A DNA stretch of 64,000 nucleotides from Lachnospiraceae bacterium (GCA_015057005.1 SVFF01000006.1:1-64000), one strand, 5' to 3'. Positions 54,130 to 62,746 are shown, counted from the first letter of the stretch. Notes: a model not told the origin generated them from the letters alone. Program-made: numbers and translations.

Positions 54130-55944
54130 ATGAAAAAGAGAGTTGTAGCATTACTGCTTGGCGTAGTTATGGTTATGTCTACCCTGGCAGGTTGTGGTGC
54201 TAAAGAAGAGCCCACAAAAGACACAACTGAGTCTACTGTAGAAGCTGAAGATACTACCGAAGCTACTACCGAGACCACTACCGAAGCTGAAGGCGCTCAT
54301 GAGTTCTCTTATGAGTACGACGAGCTCGGTGAAGCTAACGTTGAGATGTGGACTGATCCTTGGTGGAACCAGTTCGCAGGTACCAAGTTAAAAGTTGCTT
54401 TCTACAAGAGAGAGCTGGACGAGTCCAAGAACTTTGAAGATAAGCTCATCGTTCGCGACGTTGAGAATCTGACCGGTATTGACCTTGAGTGGATCCCTGT
54501 TGACAGTGGTTCCGCTTCTGAGAAGGTTGCTACCATGCTGGCTGACCCTAACAATATGCCCGACCTGTTCCAGGGTCCTCTGGGTATGTCCGACATCTCT
54601 GCTAACAGAGATCTGTTCCAGGATTTAAAGCAGCCCGGTATGTTTGATACCTATGGTACCCACGTTTGGGATAGAATCCAGCGCGGCGGTATCGAGCTGA
54701 ACCTGACTCACGCTGACGGTTCCATCCGTTCCACAGCTATGAACATGGGTCAGGAGTTCGGTTCTGCATGTAGATCCATCGGTTGGATCAACGCTACCTG
54801 GTGTGAGAAGGTTGGTAAGTCCGTTCCTACCAACTAGGAAGAGTTCGTAGAAGTACTGAGACTCTTCAAGACCGAAGACCCCAACGGCAAGGCTGATGAG
54901 ATTCCTTTCTCCTTCAACGAGGCTAACTCCCTTGGTATCCAGAACCTGGCTAACGCATTCGGTATCTCCGGTCAGGCTAACGGCGACTACAGATACTGGC
55001 TGAACCCTCGTGAGGGTATCGTTAACTCCGTAGTAGATCAGCCTGAGTACAGACACTTCCTGGAAGTATGTCATGAGCTGGCTGCAGAAGGTCTGCTTAA
55101 CGTAGAAGGTTTCTCCGATACTTACGAGCAGTACACCTCTAAGATCACCATGGACCGTGTAGGTTTCTTCTATGGTTGGTCTCCTGCTGACCTGCAGGTT
55201 TCCAATGTTGAAGATTGGTATGCAATGGATCTGTTCACTTACAGCGACGAGTACACCTACTCCAAGACCTCTTATGATAGAGTATCCTTCGCAAACCTAT
55301 CCGGTTGGGCAATCAATGCTAATTCCGAGAACAAGGAAGCAGCTCTGCTTTACATGGATCTGCTTCACTCCTCCAGAGCATGGGCAGTAGCTTCCCGTTC
55401 CGCTCACGTTCAGAGAGATGAGAATGGCGAACTGATGCTGAACGCTTCCAATGGTCAGCCTCTGGGCGGTTGGAACGCTGATGAGTACAAAGAGCTTTGG
55501 GGCGACCAGAACGGTAACGTTACCACTTACTCCTATGGTTTAGGTGAGAACTCTGCATTCCTGATGCCCGATGAAGCAGGCGGCGGCTTTGAGCAGCAGG
55601 TTACCCTTACTCAGAAAGGCGGTGTCTTCCTGAAGGCCGACGGTACTGTTAACCGTCCTGTACAGCCTTGGGATAGAAACTGGCTCTTCGATCAGATTTA
55701 TCCTCTGATGAGACGTGGTGAGAATATCGAGGTTCAGGGTTCCAAGTTTACCTCTGCTGAGGATTCTCAGGCTAGAGCAGCTATCGAGACCGATCTGTAT
55801 CCTTACATCCGTACTTTCATGGCTGACGCTGTTCTGAACGGTGTTGACGATGCTAAGTGGGATACCTTCGTAGGTGGCCTTGAGTCTTATGGTTACTATG
55901 ATTGGCTTGATTGGTGGCAGAGATCTTACAACGGCGAGATCTAA
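54130..55944 (+). pseudogene. ABC sugar-type solute-binding lipoprotein with in-frame amber
   Basis: One open frame of 605 codons broken only by TAG at codon 236 (54835-54837). The N-terminus has a lipoprotein signal (MKKRVVALLLGVVMVMSTLAGC) and a Thr/Glu-rich linker. The rest is a type-1 extracellular solute-binding fold with 'WTDPWWNQFAG', 'MLADPNNMPDLFQG', 'TWCEKVGKSVPTN-stop-EEFVEVLRLFKTEDPNGK' and 'SFANLSGWAINANSENKEAALLYMDLL'. Related proteins usually have Trp or similar after 'PTN'; TGG to TAG would explain the stop. Permease genes are absent, so it is an orphan. Other genes here end in TAG, which argues against general amber recoding. Confidence 0.8.
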
Positions 55945-56063
55945 TCTCTAAGGTGTAGATTCGAAAACTGCTTATCTGACAAGATAATCACGTAGATGCA
56001 GCTGTTTAAGGTTAAATTTTTAAATAGCAGCAGTTTGATTGTATATAGCTGCATTCATTGGTG

Positions 56064-56117
56064 GGCGGCCGCTCACTGACCGGAAACGGTCAGTGAAGCG
56101 GCCGCCTTTATTTTTTT
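56064..56117 (+). terminator. Very strong terminator after the solute-binding gene
   Basis: A 19-bp near-perfect GC-rich stem (GGCGGCCGCTCACTGACCG with its complement, one bulged base) has a GAAA-type loop and is followed by TTTATTTTTTT. The 55945-56209 gap otherwise holds no gene. Confidence 0.95.
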
Positions 56118-56209
56118 GAAATTTTCGGCAGTATAAAATCCTGCATCCGGGCAAAACTAGGAGGGAAAGCAGATTGTGTTTTACACAAAGAAAAAGGAAG
56201 GATGCGGAT

Positions 56210-57190
56210 ATGAGGAGAATGAGAAAGACCAATATCAAGAAAGAAAAAATTATTATGATTGCTTCTTCTGCATTTGTTTTGGCGGCGCTGACATTGACGG
56301 GCGTATATATGAGCGGCAGGGAAACGGAATCTAAGGATGACGGTTATACCCTTGATTTCACAGCGCTGGAGGATAATGCAGGGGACAAGCCGGAGGAGAT
56401 TGCAGATAATGAAGGGCAGTCTGTTGGAACGGGTGATGGCCTTTTAGGTGGAATTGAGGAGCAGGAACCGGGCAATCTGGTGGCTGACGGTCAGGTTGGC
56501 ATGCCGGATGAGGTGGTGGATGGAGAATTGGATTACATGCCCCTGGAGGTGGGATCCGGTCAAATCGAAATCCCGGGCCTTACCGATCAGCAGGTGAAAT
56601 CGACGGGAGATACGCTGCTGCCAAAGCCCGGTGGAAATGAATCCGGCACAGGCCGAACAGGAAGCCCGGATCGAAATACAAACGGAAACACGGCGGGTGA
56701 GGATGCAGCCGGCGCGGAAGAAAGTGCAGCTCAGACCGCCGGTGAGAACGTGGCAGTGGAGGAACAAAGTTTGAACTTTACAACGGAAAACGGTCTGCTC
56801 CGCCCGGTGTCCGGTGAGATCCTCATGCATTACAGTATGAGCAGCAGTATTTATTTTGCCACCTTGGATCAATACAAATACAATCCTGCAGTGATTATTT
56901 CGGCAGATCAGGGGACGCCGGTCAGCTGCGGTGCCGAAGGAAAAGTAATTGGCATTTATGATGACGCAGTACTGGGGAAAGTGGTGGAACTGGAGTTGGG
57001 CGGAGGTTATATGGCCACCTACGGTCAGTTGACAGATGTGGCTGTATCAGTGGGGTCTTATGTGGACGAGGGAGATATTCTGGGTTATGTGGCAGCGCCT
57101 ACCAAATATTACAGCCTGGAAGGGACAAATCTGTATTTTGCCCTGACCAAGGACGGTACGCCGGTGAATCCAGAGGTGCTTTTCAGGTAA
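56210..57190 (+). CDS. Membrane-anchored LytM-like protein lacking zinc ligands
   Basis: 326 aa: N-terminal anchor helix (about 14-34), a long acidic Gly/Glu/Asp/Thr-rich linker (35-190), and a C-terminal LytM/M23-fold domain (about 205-325). The M23 metal residues are missing: the HxxxD site reads 'KYNPAVIISADQG', YxH reads 'MATYGQL' and HxH reads 'TNLYFALTKDG'. It is therefore probably a structural or regulatory LytM factor like Bacillus SpoIIQ. ATG 56210 has AAGGATGCGGAT; a TTG at 56174 with GGAGGG is a credible alternative adding 12 residues. Confidence 0.82.
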   Translation: MRRMRKTNIKKEKIIMIASSAFVLAALTLTGVYMSGRETESKDDGYTLDFTALEDNAGDKPEEIADNEGQSVGTGDGLLGGIEEQEPGNLVADGQVGMPDEVVDGELDYMPLEVGSGQIEIPGLTDQQVKSTGDTLLPKPGGNESGTGRTGSPDRNTNGNTAGEDAAGAEESAAQTAGENVAVEEQSLNFTTENGLLRPVSGEILMHYSMSSSIYFATLDQYKYNPAVIISADQGTPVSCGAEGKVIGIYDDAVLGKVVELELGGGYMATYGQLTDVAVSVGSYVDEGDILGYVAAPTKYYSLEGTNLYFALTKDGTPVNPEVLFR

Positions 57191-57207
57191 TATCATTGAA
57201 CCCATTC

Positions 57208-57236
57208 TTGCAATAAGCGGCGGGATGCGATACAAT
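57208..57236 (+). promoter_or_regulatory. Sigma-A promoter of the hydrolase–murF–ddl operon
   Basis: TTGCAA (57208-57213), 17 bp, TACAAT (57231-57236). A 12-bp perfect hairpin (57255-57266 with 57282-57293) lies just downstream in the 5' leader and could attenuate, although its T tract is weak. Confidence 0.7.
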
Positions 57237-57254
57237 AATTGTGTTAGAGTCAGG

Positions 57255-57293
57255 AAGTCATGCCTTTCATGTTTACATGGTAAGGCATGACTT
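57255..57293 (+). other. Leader hairpin in the murF–ddl operon
   Basis: AAGTCATGCCTT pairs perfectly with AAGGCATGACTT around a 15-nt loop, about 20-25 nt after the predicted transcription start and 80 bp before the first start codon. It may be an attenuator or mRNA-stabilising 5' hairpin. Confidence 0.5.
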
Positions 57294-57372
57294 TAAGGCT
57301 TGCCATCGGACTGAAGGTGGCGGAGAGATTCTGTAAAGGCATAAAAAACAGAAAACAGATGTGAGGACAATC

Positions 57373-58233
57373 ATGGAAATGACATATAAGGACCTTCGGG
57401 TGGAATATCTTGAAGAGGGCAGCGGCCCCCTAGTGGTACTTTTGCACGGCTGGGGCTCCAATAAAGAATTATATAACAATCTGATCAAGACCTTAGCGGT
57501 AAAATACCGCGTGGCAGCGCCGGATTTTCCCGGCGCAGGTAAGAGCCAGGAGCCTGCAGAGGCCTGGTCTGTGGATGATTACTGCGATTTCGTGGAAGCT
57601 TTTGTCTGTGAACGATTGGGCGTGGCGGAGATGTGCGGCGGCACAGAGGCAGACGCCGCTGGTATGTTGTCTGCAGATGTTTTGAAAGCAGGTCAGGATA
57701 CTGCGAAGAAACCACAGGTCATCCTGGCGGGCCATTCCCACGGCGGCCGTGTGCTGATCAAGCTTTTGGGCGGCAGGGACCTTCCTTTTGAGGTGACCAA
57801 GCTGATCCTGATCGACAGCGCCGGTCTGGTGCCTGTAAAGACTCCGGAGCAGATCCGCAAGATGAAGCGTTACAAGAAGGCAAAGAAGATTTTAAGTCTG
57901 CCCCCGGTGAAGCTGCTGTTCCCTAAGGCACTGGAAAAGCTGCAGAGCAAATCCGGCTCCGCAGATTACCGCATGGCAACGCCCATTATGCGTCAGACTA
58001 TGGTAAAGGTGGTTAATGAGGATGTTCGGGAATACCTCCCTAAGATCAAGGCGGAAACCTTGCTTGTCTGGGGTGATAAGGATACTGCAACGCCCATTTC
58101 CGATGCTAAATACATGGAGAGTCAGATTCCGGGATCCGGCTTGGCCGTAATGCCCGGTGCGGGACACTTCTCTTTCCTGGACAATCAGCGCCAGTTTCTG
58201 GCTGTGATGCGGTCATTTTTGGGAGTATCATAA
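57373..58233 (+). CDS. Alpha/beta-fold hydrolase
   Basis: 286 aa hydrolase. It has 'LVVLLHGWGSNKELYNNLI' (oxyanion HG), nucleophile elbow GHSHGGRVL with the Ser, Asp in 'LLVWGDKDTATPI' and His in 'VMPGAGHFSFLDN'. Length is normal; an insert of ~25 residues rich in Ala/Gly/Asp lies before the elbow (about 85-115). Substrate is unknown. GTGAGGACAATC precedes ATG 57373. It is first in an operon with murF and ddl, so a link to wall-precursor or lipid-carrier metabolism is possible but unproven. Confidence 0.88.
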   Translation: MEMTYKDLRVEYLEEGSGPLVVLLHGWGSNKELYNNLIKTLAVKYRVAAPDFPGAGKSQEPAEAWSVDDYCDFVEAFVCERLGVAEMCGGTEADAAGMLSADVLKAGQDTAKKPQVILAGHSHGGRVLIKLLGGRDLPFEVTKLILIDSAGLVPVKTPEQIRKMKRYKKAKKILSLPPVKLLFPKALEKLQSKSGSADYRMATPIMRQTMVKVVNEDVREYLPKIKAETLLVWGDKDTATPISDAKYMESQIPGSGLAVMPGAGHFSFLDNQRQFLAVMRSFLGVS

Positions 58234-58311
58234 CCGGCAGGAGGCCATTTTGAAGAAAATGCCTCATACAACATAGGGCGTGGGCCCAATTTTTAGGAAG
58301 GATCATTTGCG

Positions 58312-59904
58312 ATGATAATTTTATTGTTTGTATTGTTTTTCCTGGCGGCAGGCGTTTCCCTGGTGCTGGGCATCCGCCACACCTTACATATGTTCCAGCT
58401 GAACTCTTATCAGTATCAGGCTCAGGGACGCTATTTTAAGACCCATCTGTTCCAGACGGCATATCCGGTGATCGGATTGGTGCTCTTTGGTTTGATGGCC
58501 GGAGGGTTTGCAGGCACTTCGGTGGCTGCTGCTGCCGTGACCGGTATCCCGGGCATCTTTTATATGGCAGGTCTGGCAGTATTGTACCGCCCCAAAAAGG
58601 CTAAAAAGAAACTGGTGATTACTGCCAGAGTGAAAAGACTGATTTTGACCACTGTGATCGCAGCGCTTTTAGTCGGGATTCTGAGTGCGGTAACGGTAGG
58701 CGGTGCCCGGGGCAGCTGGTGGGGCTTGCTGGCGGCAGCAATGCTTGTAACAACCTTAAGCCCTTATCTGGTACTTCTGGCCAATCTGATCAATAAGCCC
58801 GTGGAAAAAGGGATCAACCGCTACTATATCAATGATGCCCGCAGGATGCTGAAGGCCTGCCCCAATCTGAAGATTATCGGCATCACAGGCAGTTTCGGTA
58901 AGACCAGCGTAAAATATTATCTGCACACACTGTTGAGTGCGGGATTTGATGTGCTCATGACCCCTGAGAGCTACAATACCCCCATGGGTGTGGTAAAGAC
59001 CGTCCGCGGTTCCCTGAGAGCTACTCACGAGATCTTCCTCTGCGAGATGGGGGCCAGACATGTGGGTGACATCAAGGAAATCTGCGATATCGTGGATCCT
59101 CACATGGGCGTGATCACTTCCCTGGGGCATCAGCATTTGGAGACCTTCCACAGCCTGGACAATGTGGTGAGCACGAAAATGGAGCTTTTCGATGCACTGC
59201 CTGAGGGCGGCCCCAGATATATTAACGGTGACAATGAAATCGTGAAGCAGTACGGTGTGGCAAAGGGCGCAGTGACTTACGGTCTTGGAGAGAGCAATGA
59301 TTACCATGCTTTCGATCTGGTCTATTCTGAGAAGGGCTCTACCTTCAAGGTGCAGGCTCCCGACGGCAGCGTGGCAGAGTACACCACCAAGATGCTGGGT
59401 GAGCACAATGTTGTGAATATTACAGGAGCTATTGCTGTGGCTCATGATCTGGGCATTTCTTTGGAGAAACTGAAAATGCCTGTGCGCAGACTGGAGGGTG
59501 CGCCCCACAGACTGCAGCCCATCGCCAAGAGTGCCAAGCTCACCATCATTGACGATGCTTACAATTCCAACCCCAACGGCACCAAGATGGCACTTCAGAC
59601 CCTTTCCATGTTTGAGGGTGTCAAAGTGCTGGTGACTCCCGGCATGGTAGAGCTTGGAAGCGAAGAAGACCGCTATAATTTTGAATTTGGTGTTGACGCT
59701 GGCCGCGTTTGCGATTACATTGTATTAGTAGGCAAAAAGCAGACAGAAAGTATTCAGAAGGGTGTCTGCTCTACAGATTTTGCTCAAGAGAAGCTTTATG
59801 TGGCGGAAAATCTTCAGGATGGTCTGAATTACGTGTACAGTATTACTTCCAACGAGAAGATCATTGTGCTGCTGGAGAACGATCTGCCGGATAATTATTT
59901 ATAA
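58312..59904 (+). CDS. murF: MurF-like Mur ligase with N-terminal membrane domain
   Basis: 530 aa. The first ~165 residues hold about four hydrophobic helices instead of the soluble MurF N-domain. They are followed by the Mur ligase centre (P-loop GITGSFGKTS at ~190, 'LCEMGARHVGDIKEICDIVDPHMGVITSLGHQHLETF') and the C-terminal domain ('IIDDAYNSNPNGTKMALQTLS'). The D-D-AYN-NP signature is MurF-like: addition of D-Ala-D-Ala to UDP-MurNAc-tripeptide. The gene for the dipeptide synthase (ddl) starts 14 bp later, supporting the call. AAGGATCATTTGCG precedes the ATG. Confidence 0.88.
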   Translation: MIILLFVLFFLAAGVSLVLGIRHTLHMFQLNSYQYQAQGRYFKTHLFQTAYPVIGLVLFGLMAGGFAGTSVAAAAVTGIPGIFYMAGLAVLYRPKKAKKKLVITARVKRLILTTVIAALLVGILSAVTVGGARGSWWGLLAAAMLVTTLSPYLVLLANLINKPVEKGINRYYINDARRMLKACPNLKIIGITGSFGKTSVKYYLHTLLSAGFDVLMTPESYNTPMGVVKTVRGSLRATHEIFLCEMGARHVGDIKEICDIVDPHMGVITSLGHQHLETFHSLDNVVSTKMELFDALPEGGPRYINGDNEIVKQYGVAKGAVTYGLGESNDYHAFDLVYSEKGSTFKVQAPDGSVAEYTTKMLGEHNVVNITGAIAVAHDLGISLEKLKMPVRRLEGAPHRLQPIAKSAKLTIIDDAYNSNPNGTKMALQTLSMFEGVKVLVTPGMVELGSEEDRYNFEFGVDAGRVCDYIVLVGKKQTESIQKGVCSTDFAQEKLYVAENLQDGLNYVYSITSNEKIIVLLENDLPDNYL

Positions 59905-59918
59905 AAGAGGTATTGTTT

Positions 59919-61112
59919 ATGAAAATCAAAGTTGCTGTTATTTTTGGCGGAAAGAGTGTTGAACATGAGATTTCCATTATCTCTGCCGTGCAGGCCATGG
60001 GATATATGGATCGTGAAAAATATGAAGTGATCCCCCTCTACATGACCAAGGAAAATGCTTTTTATGCAGGTGAGGATCTGGAAAACATTGAGTCTTTCAA
60101 GGACATTCCCGCACTGCTGAAAAAGTGTACCCGCGTGATCCTGATGCAGGAGGGCGACAAAGTCAATATTGTGCGCTACCCCCTGAAGAAATTCGGCAGC
60201 AGCGTGCTCAACTCCATTGATGTGGCGTTCCCCATCGTTCATGGTACCAACGTAGAGGACGGTGCCCTGCAGGGTTATCTGCAGACTCTGGGCCTGCCTT
60301 ACGTAGGCTGTGATGTGCTTGCGTCTGCAGTGGGCATGAACAAATATGTGATGAAGACCGTATTTAAGGACAACGGTATTCCCGTGTTGGACTGCGGCTG
60401 CTACAACCAGAACGATTTTGAGGATCTGGAAGGTCTGATGGACAAAATTGAAGCCCGCTTCGGTTACCCCGTAATCGTTAAGCCCATCAACCTGGGATCC
60501 AGCGTGGGTATCAGCAAGGCTTCCGACCGTGACAAGCTGGCAGATGCGCTGACTCTGGCATTCACCTTCTCTGCAAAAGTGCTGGTAGAGCATGCCATTG
60601 ATCAGCTTCAGGAAGTAAACTGTGCCGTATTGGGCGACGAACTGGAAGCAGAAGCCAGTGAGTGCGAACAGCCCTTAAACGGTGAAGAAATCTTAAGCTA
60701 CGAGGACAAATACATTGGCGGCGGCAAGCAGGAAGGCCCTTCCAAGGGCATGGCATCCTTAAGCCGCGCAATTCCCGCATACATCTCAGATGAGATGAGA
60801 GACACTATCCGTACCATGGCAGTAAAAGGCTTCCAGTGCCTTGGCTGCAACGGTGTGGCCCGTATCGACTTTATGATCGACAAGGCCAACGGCAATGTCT
60901 ACTTAAACGAGATCAACACCATCCCCGGTTCCCTTTCCTTCTACCTGTGGGAGCCCATCGGCGTGAAGTACACGGAGCTTCTTGACCGTATGATCAAGCT
61001 GGCTCTGAAGCGCAACAGAGAAAATGAGAGACTGACCTTCTCCTTCGACACCAACGTGCTGGCAGGCGTGAAACTGGGCGGCACCAAGGGCGCTAAGGGA
61101 AGTAAAATGTAA
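59919..61112 (+). CDS. ddl: D-alanine–D-alanine ligase
   Basis: 397 aa ATP-grasp enzyme: 'VAVIFGGKSVEHEISIISAVQAM', 'GTNVEDGALQGYLQTLGLPYVG', 'VIVKPINLGSSVGISKA', 'EVNCAVLGDE', 'RIDFMIDKANGNVYLNEINTIPGSLSFYLWEP'. It makes the D-Ala-D-Ala dipeptide used by MurF. It is slightly longer than E. coli Ddl because of an acidic insert near 245-270 and a Lys/Gly-rich end. ATG 59919 with AGAGGTATTGTTT is chosen; TTG 59913 is possible. The substrate-binding loop is of the ordinary D-Ala type as far as can be judged. Confidence 0.94.
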   Translation: MKIKVAVIFGGKSVEHEISIISAVQAMGYMDREKYEVIPLYMTKENAFYAGEDLENIESFKDIPALLKKCTRVILMQEGDKVNIVRYPLKKFGSSVLNSIDVAFPIVHGTNVEDGALQGYLQTLGLPYVGCDVLASAVGMNKYVMKTVFKDNGIPVLDCGCYNQNDFEDLEGLMDKIEARFGYPVIVKPINLGSSVGISKASDRDKLADALTLAFTFSAKVLVEHAIDQLQEVNCAVLGDELEAEASECEQPLNGEEILSYEDKYIGGGKQEGPSKGMASLSRAIPAYISDEMRDTIRTMAVKGFQCLGCNGVARIDFMIDKANGNVYLNEINTIPGSLSFYLWEPIGVKYTELLDRMIKLALKRNRENERLTFSFDTNVLAGVKLGGTKGAKGSKM

Positions 61113-61199
61113 ATTTGTAATAAAATAAATAAAACATAAACATAAGAAGGGCTGCGGCTGAGCGATGAAAAATCGCGAAGGTGGCAGCCTTTCTCAGCC

Positions 61200-61449
61200 A
61201 TGAGTAACTGTATTGAACGAGGAGTCCTTGAGGACATCCTCCTAAAGAATCAGGCGGAGGTTATGGGTATGCTGTTAACAGAATACGATGAGAAAAAGCA
61301 CATGAAAGCAATCCGCAAGGAGGGCTACGAAGATTAAAAAGTATGCCAAGGGCAGGAGTATCGAAAGGATTGCAGAGGAAGTAGAAGAAGATTTGGAGAC
61401 TGTAGAAGTTATCCTGCAAAAGCTTGATGAGGGTGCTAAGCGCAAATAG
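61200..61449 (+). pseudogene. Remnant of an Rpn/PD-(D/E)XK transposase-type protein
   Basis: Two out-of-frame pieces of one protein tail. The first, at 61200-61337, includes 'IERGVLEDILLKNQAEV', 'MGMLLTEYDEKKHMKAI' and 'RKEGYED-stop'. The second, in the +1 frame from ~61333 to TAG 61447, includes 'KKYAKGRSIERIAEEV' and 'EEDLETVEVILQKLDEGAKRK'. This is the C-terminal pattern of Rpn-family recombination-promoting nucleases common in Lachnospiraceae. The catalytic N-terminus is gone. It sits right after ddl. Confidence 0.7.
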
Positions 61450-61480
61450 TACATTGTATCAATTTCATAAAATAGACATT

Positions 61481-61525
61481 ATCTCCGAACATTCGCAGTA
61501 TAGACGAATGCTTGGAGATTTTTGT
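61481..61525 (+). terminator. Terminator after the Rpn remnant
   Basis: ATCTCC...ATTCG (61481-61495) pairs with CGAAT...GGAGAT (61505-61519) and is followed by TTTTTGTTTT. The rest of the 315-bp gap to the next gene holds its promoter and leader. Confidence 0.8.
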
Positions 61526-61628
61526 TTTATCAAATCTACTTTAAGTTGCGAAAATGCAAAAGTGAGTTGGTGGTCATTTTTGAAGGAAACTGTTATAAAT
61601 AATACGATGCTCCTTTTTGTTTGAGGAA

Positions 61629-61657
61629 TTGTATTCCTGATAGGGAATGAGTATAAT
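61629..61657 (+). promoter_or_regulatory. Sigma-A promoter of the XRE–deaminase gene
   Basis: TTGTAT (61629-61634), 17 bp, TATAAT (61652-61657). It leaves a ~100-nt leader with two small hairpins (GCCTC...GAGGC near 61682-61700; GCGTT...AACGC near 61729-61749). Confidence 0.8.
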
Positions 61658-61764
61658 TTAAACAGTAGAAATATGTCGAAGCCTCCCAAAATGTGAGGCA
61701 TAATACAAAATTAGAAATTTGACTGGCGTTTCTCGGCGCAGAACGCTTTGGAATGAGAGGAAAA

Positions 61765-62460
61765 ATGGGTTTTGCAGAGAATTTAAAGACAATCAGAAAA
61801 AAGAGGAATATCACCCAGGAGCAGCTGGCGGATATCCTGGACGTGTCGAGGCAGGCAGTTTCCAAATGGGAGTCGGAAGGTGGCTATCCTGAGACGGAGA
61901 CGTTGTTGCTTTTGGCCAAGGAAATGAATGTGTCCCTGGACTATTTGTTTTCAGAACGCTGTCATATGGTCAGATCCGAAAATAAGAAGCGTGTTTCCAA
62001 AATAGACACATACTTAAACTGCGCAGAGGTATTTGCCTATCGCAGTACTTGTCTGAAGCGAAAGTACGGCGCGGTTATCGTAAAAGATGATGTGGTGATC
62101 TCCACCGGGTATAACGGGGCGCCCAGAGGATTTGATAATTGCTGTGATCTGGGTACTTGCCCCAGGATTGACCGGAACATGCACCAGGGTGAGGATTACG
62201 GCATCTGCCGCGCCATCCATGCGGAGGCCAATGCACTGCTGAATTGTTCCCGCCAGCAGACTATGGGCGCGGACTTGTATCTAGTAGGCATCAATCCCGC
62301 AGATAATTCCATTCACCAGGCCAAACCATGTCCTATGTGCGCCAGAAGTACTATTCAGGCCGGGATTGATAAAGTCTACTTGCGGGTAGGAGAAGGAGCG
62401 GAGAATTATATCGTGGTACCGGCTAAGGAGTTGGAGTGGGTGCAGGAAGTCAGGGATTAG
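61765..62460 (+). CDS. XRE HTH – dCMP/cytidine deaminase fusion
   Basis: 231 aa: an XRE-family helix-turn-helix (about 4-58: 'RNITQEQLADILDVSRQAVSKWESEGGYPE') joined to a ComEB-like zinc deaminase domain (about 75-225). Deaminase marks are 'TGYNGAPRGFDNC', HAEANALL (His zinc ligand and catalytic Glu, ~152-154) and PCPMCAR (two Cys ligands, ~189-194), all intact. dCMP deaminases convert dCMP to dUMP. Here the fusion suggests a nucleotide-sensing repressor or a deaminase with DNA targeting (inference). ATG 61765 is used; 61753 is four codons earlier. It is monocistronic. Confidence 0.88.
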   Translation: MGFAENLKTIRKKRNITQEQLADILDVSRQAVSKWESEGGYPETETLLLLAKEMNVSLDYLFSERCHMVRSENKKRVSKIDTYLNCAEVFAYRSTCLKRKYGAVIVKDDVVISTGYNGAPRGFDNCCDLGTCPRIDRNMHQGEDYGICRAIHAEANALLNCSRQQTMGADLYLVGINPADNSIHQAKPCPMCARSTIQAGIDKVYLRVGEGAENYIVVPAKELEWVQEVRD

Positions 62461-62522
62461 TTTTTCGGTAGAAAAAGTGTGCAGCATAGGAACGAATGAT
62501 AAGGAGTTAGGAGCAAAGCGTA

Positions 62523-62704
62523 GTGGATGAAAGATTAAAAAGAATCCGTGAAAGTGAAAAGAAGTCTCATAAACTTAGAGTGTTGGATCTGGGATGCGGA
62601 GTGGGCAGGAATCAATGGTTCAGGAACAGCAGTATGATATTCCCAGAGAATGGGGAATCAGTGCTTTGACGAGTAACGTGGTTACATTTGTTGCACGTAA
62701 GTAG
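62523..62704 (+). pseudogene. Collapsed class I SAM-methyltransferase remnant
   Basis: GTG 62523 opens 'DERLKRIRESEKKSHKLRVLDLGCGVGRN', i.e. a typical N-terminus fused directly to methyltransferase motif I, with the intervening ~40 residues missing. After a frame change the typical C-terminus 'YDIPREWGISALTSNVVTFVARK' follows and ends at TAG 62704. The core of the enzyme is therefore deleted and the frame is broken. It sits downstream of the XRE–deaminase gene. Confidence 0.7.
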
Positions 62705-62710
62705 TAGTAA

Positions 62711-62729
62711 AAGTGCAAAATTTGCACTT
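62711..62729. repeat. 19-bp palindrome
   Basis: AAGTGCAAAATTTGCACTT is a perfect inverted repeat (9-bp arms, one central base) just after the methyltransferase remnant and before the terminator. Confidence 0.7.
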
Positions 62730-62746
62730 GTATAGTGGCAAAGGTG

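Noticed and set aside
54835..54837. Genome-wide amber recoding (Pyl or suppressor) as the explanation for the in-frame TAG
   Set aside because: Several clearly complete genes in the window (cvfB-like, ftsE, the cyclase, the NlpC lipoprotein, the sugar-1-phosphate transferase) end normally in TAG, and no Pyl genes are visible. Local readthrough is not excluded.
61424..61624. 66-aa ORF downstream of the Rpn remnant
   Set aside because: It covers a Rho-independent terminator and has no coding signs.
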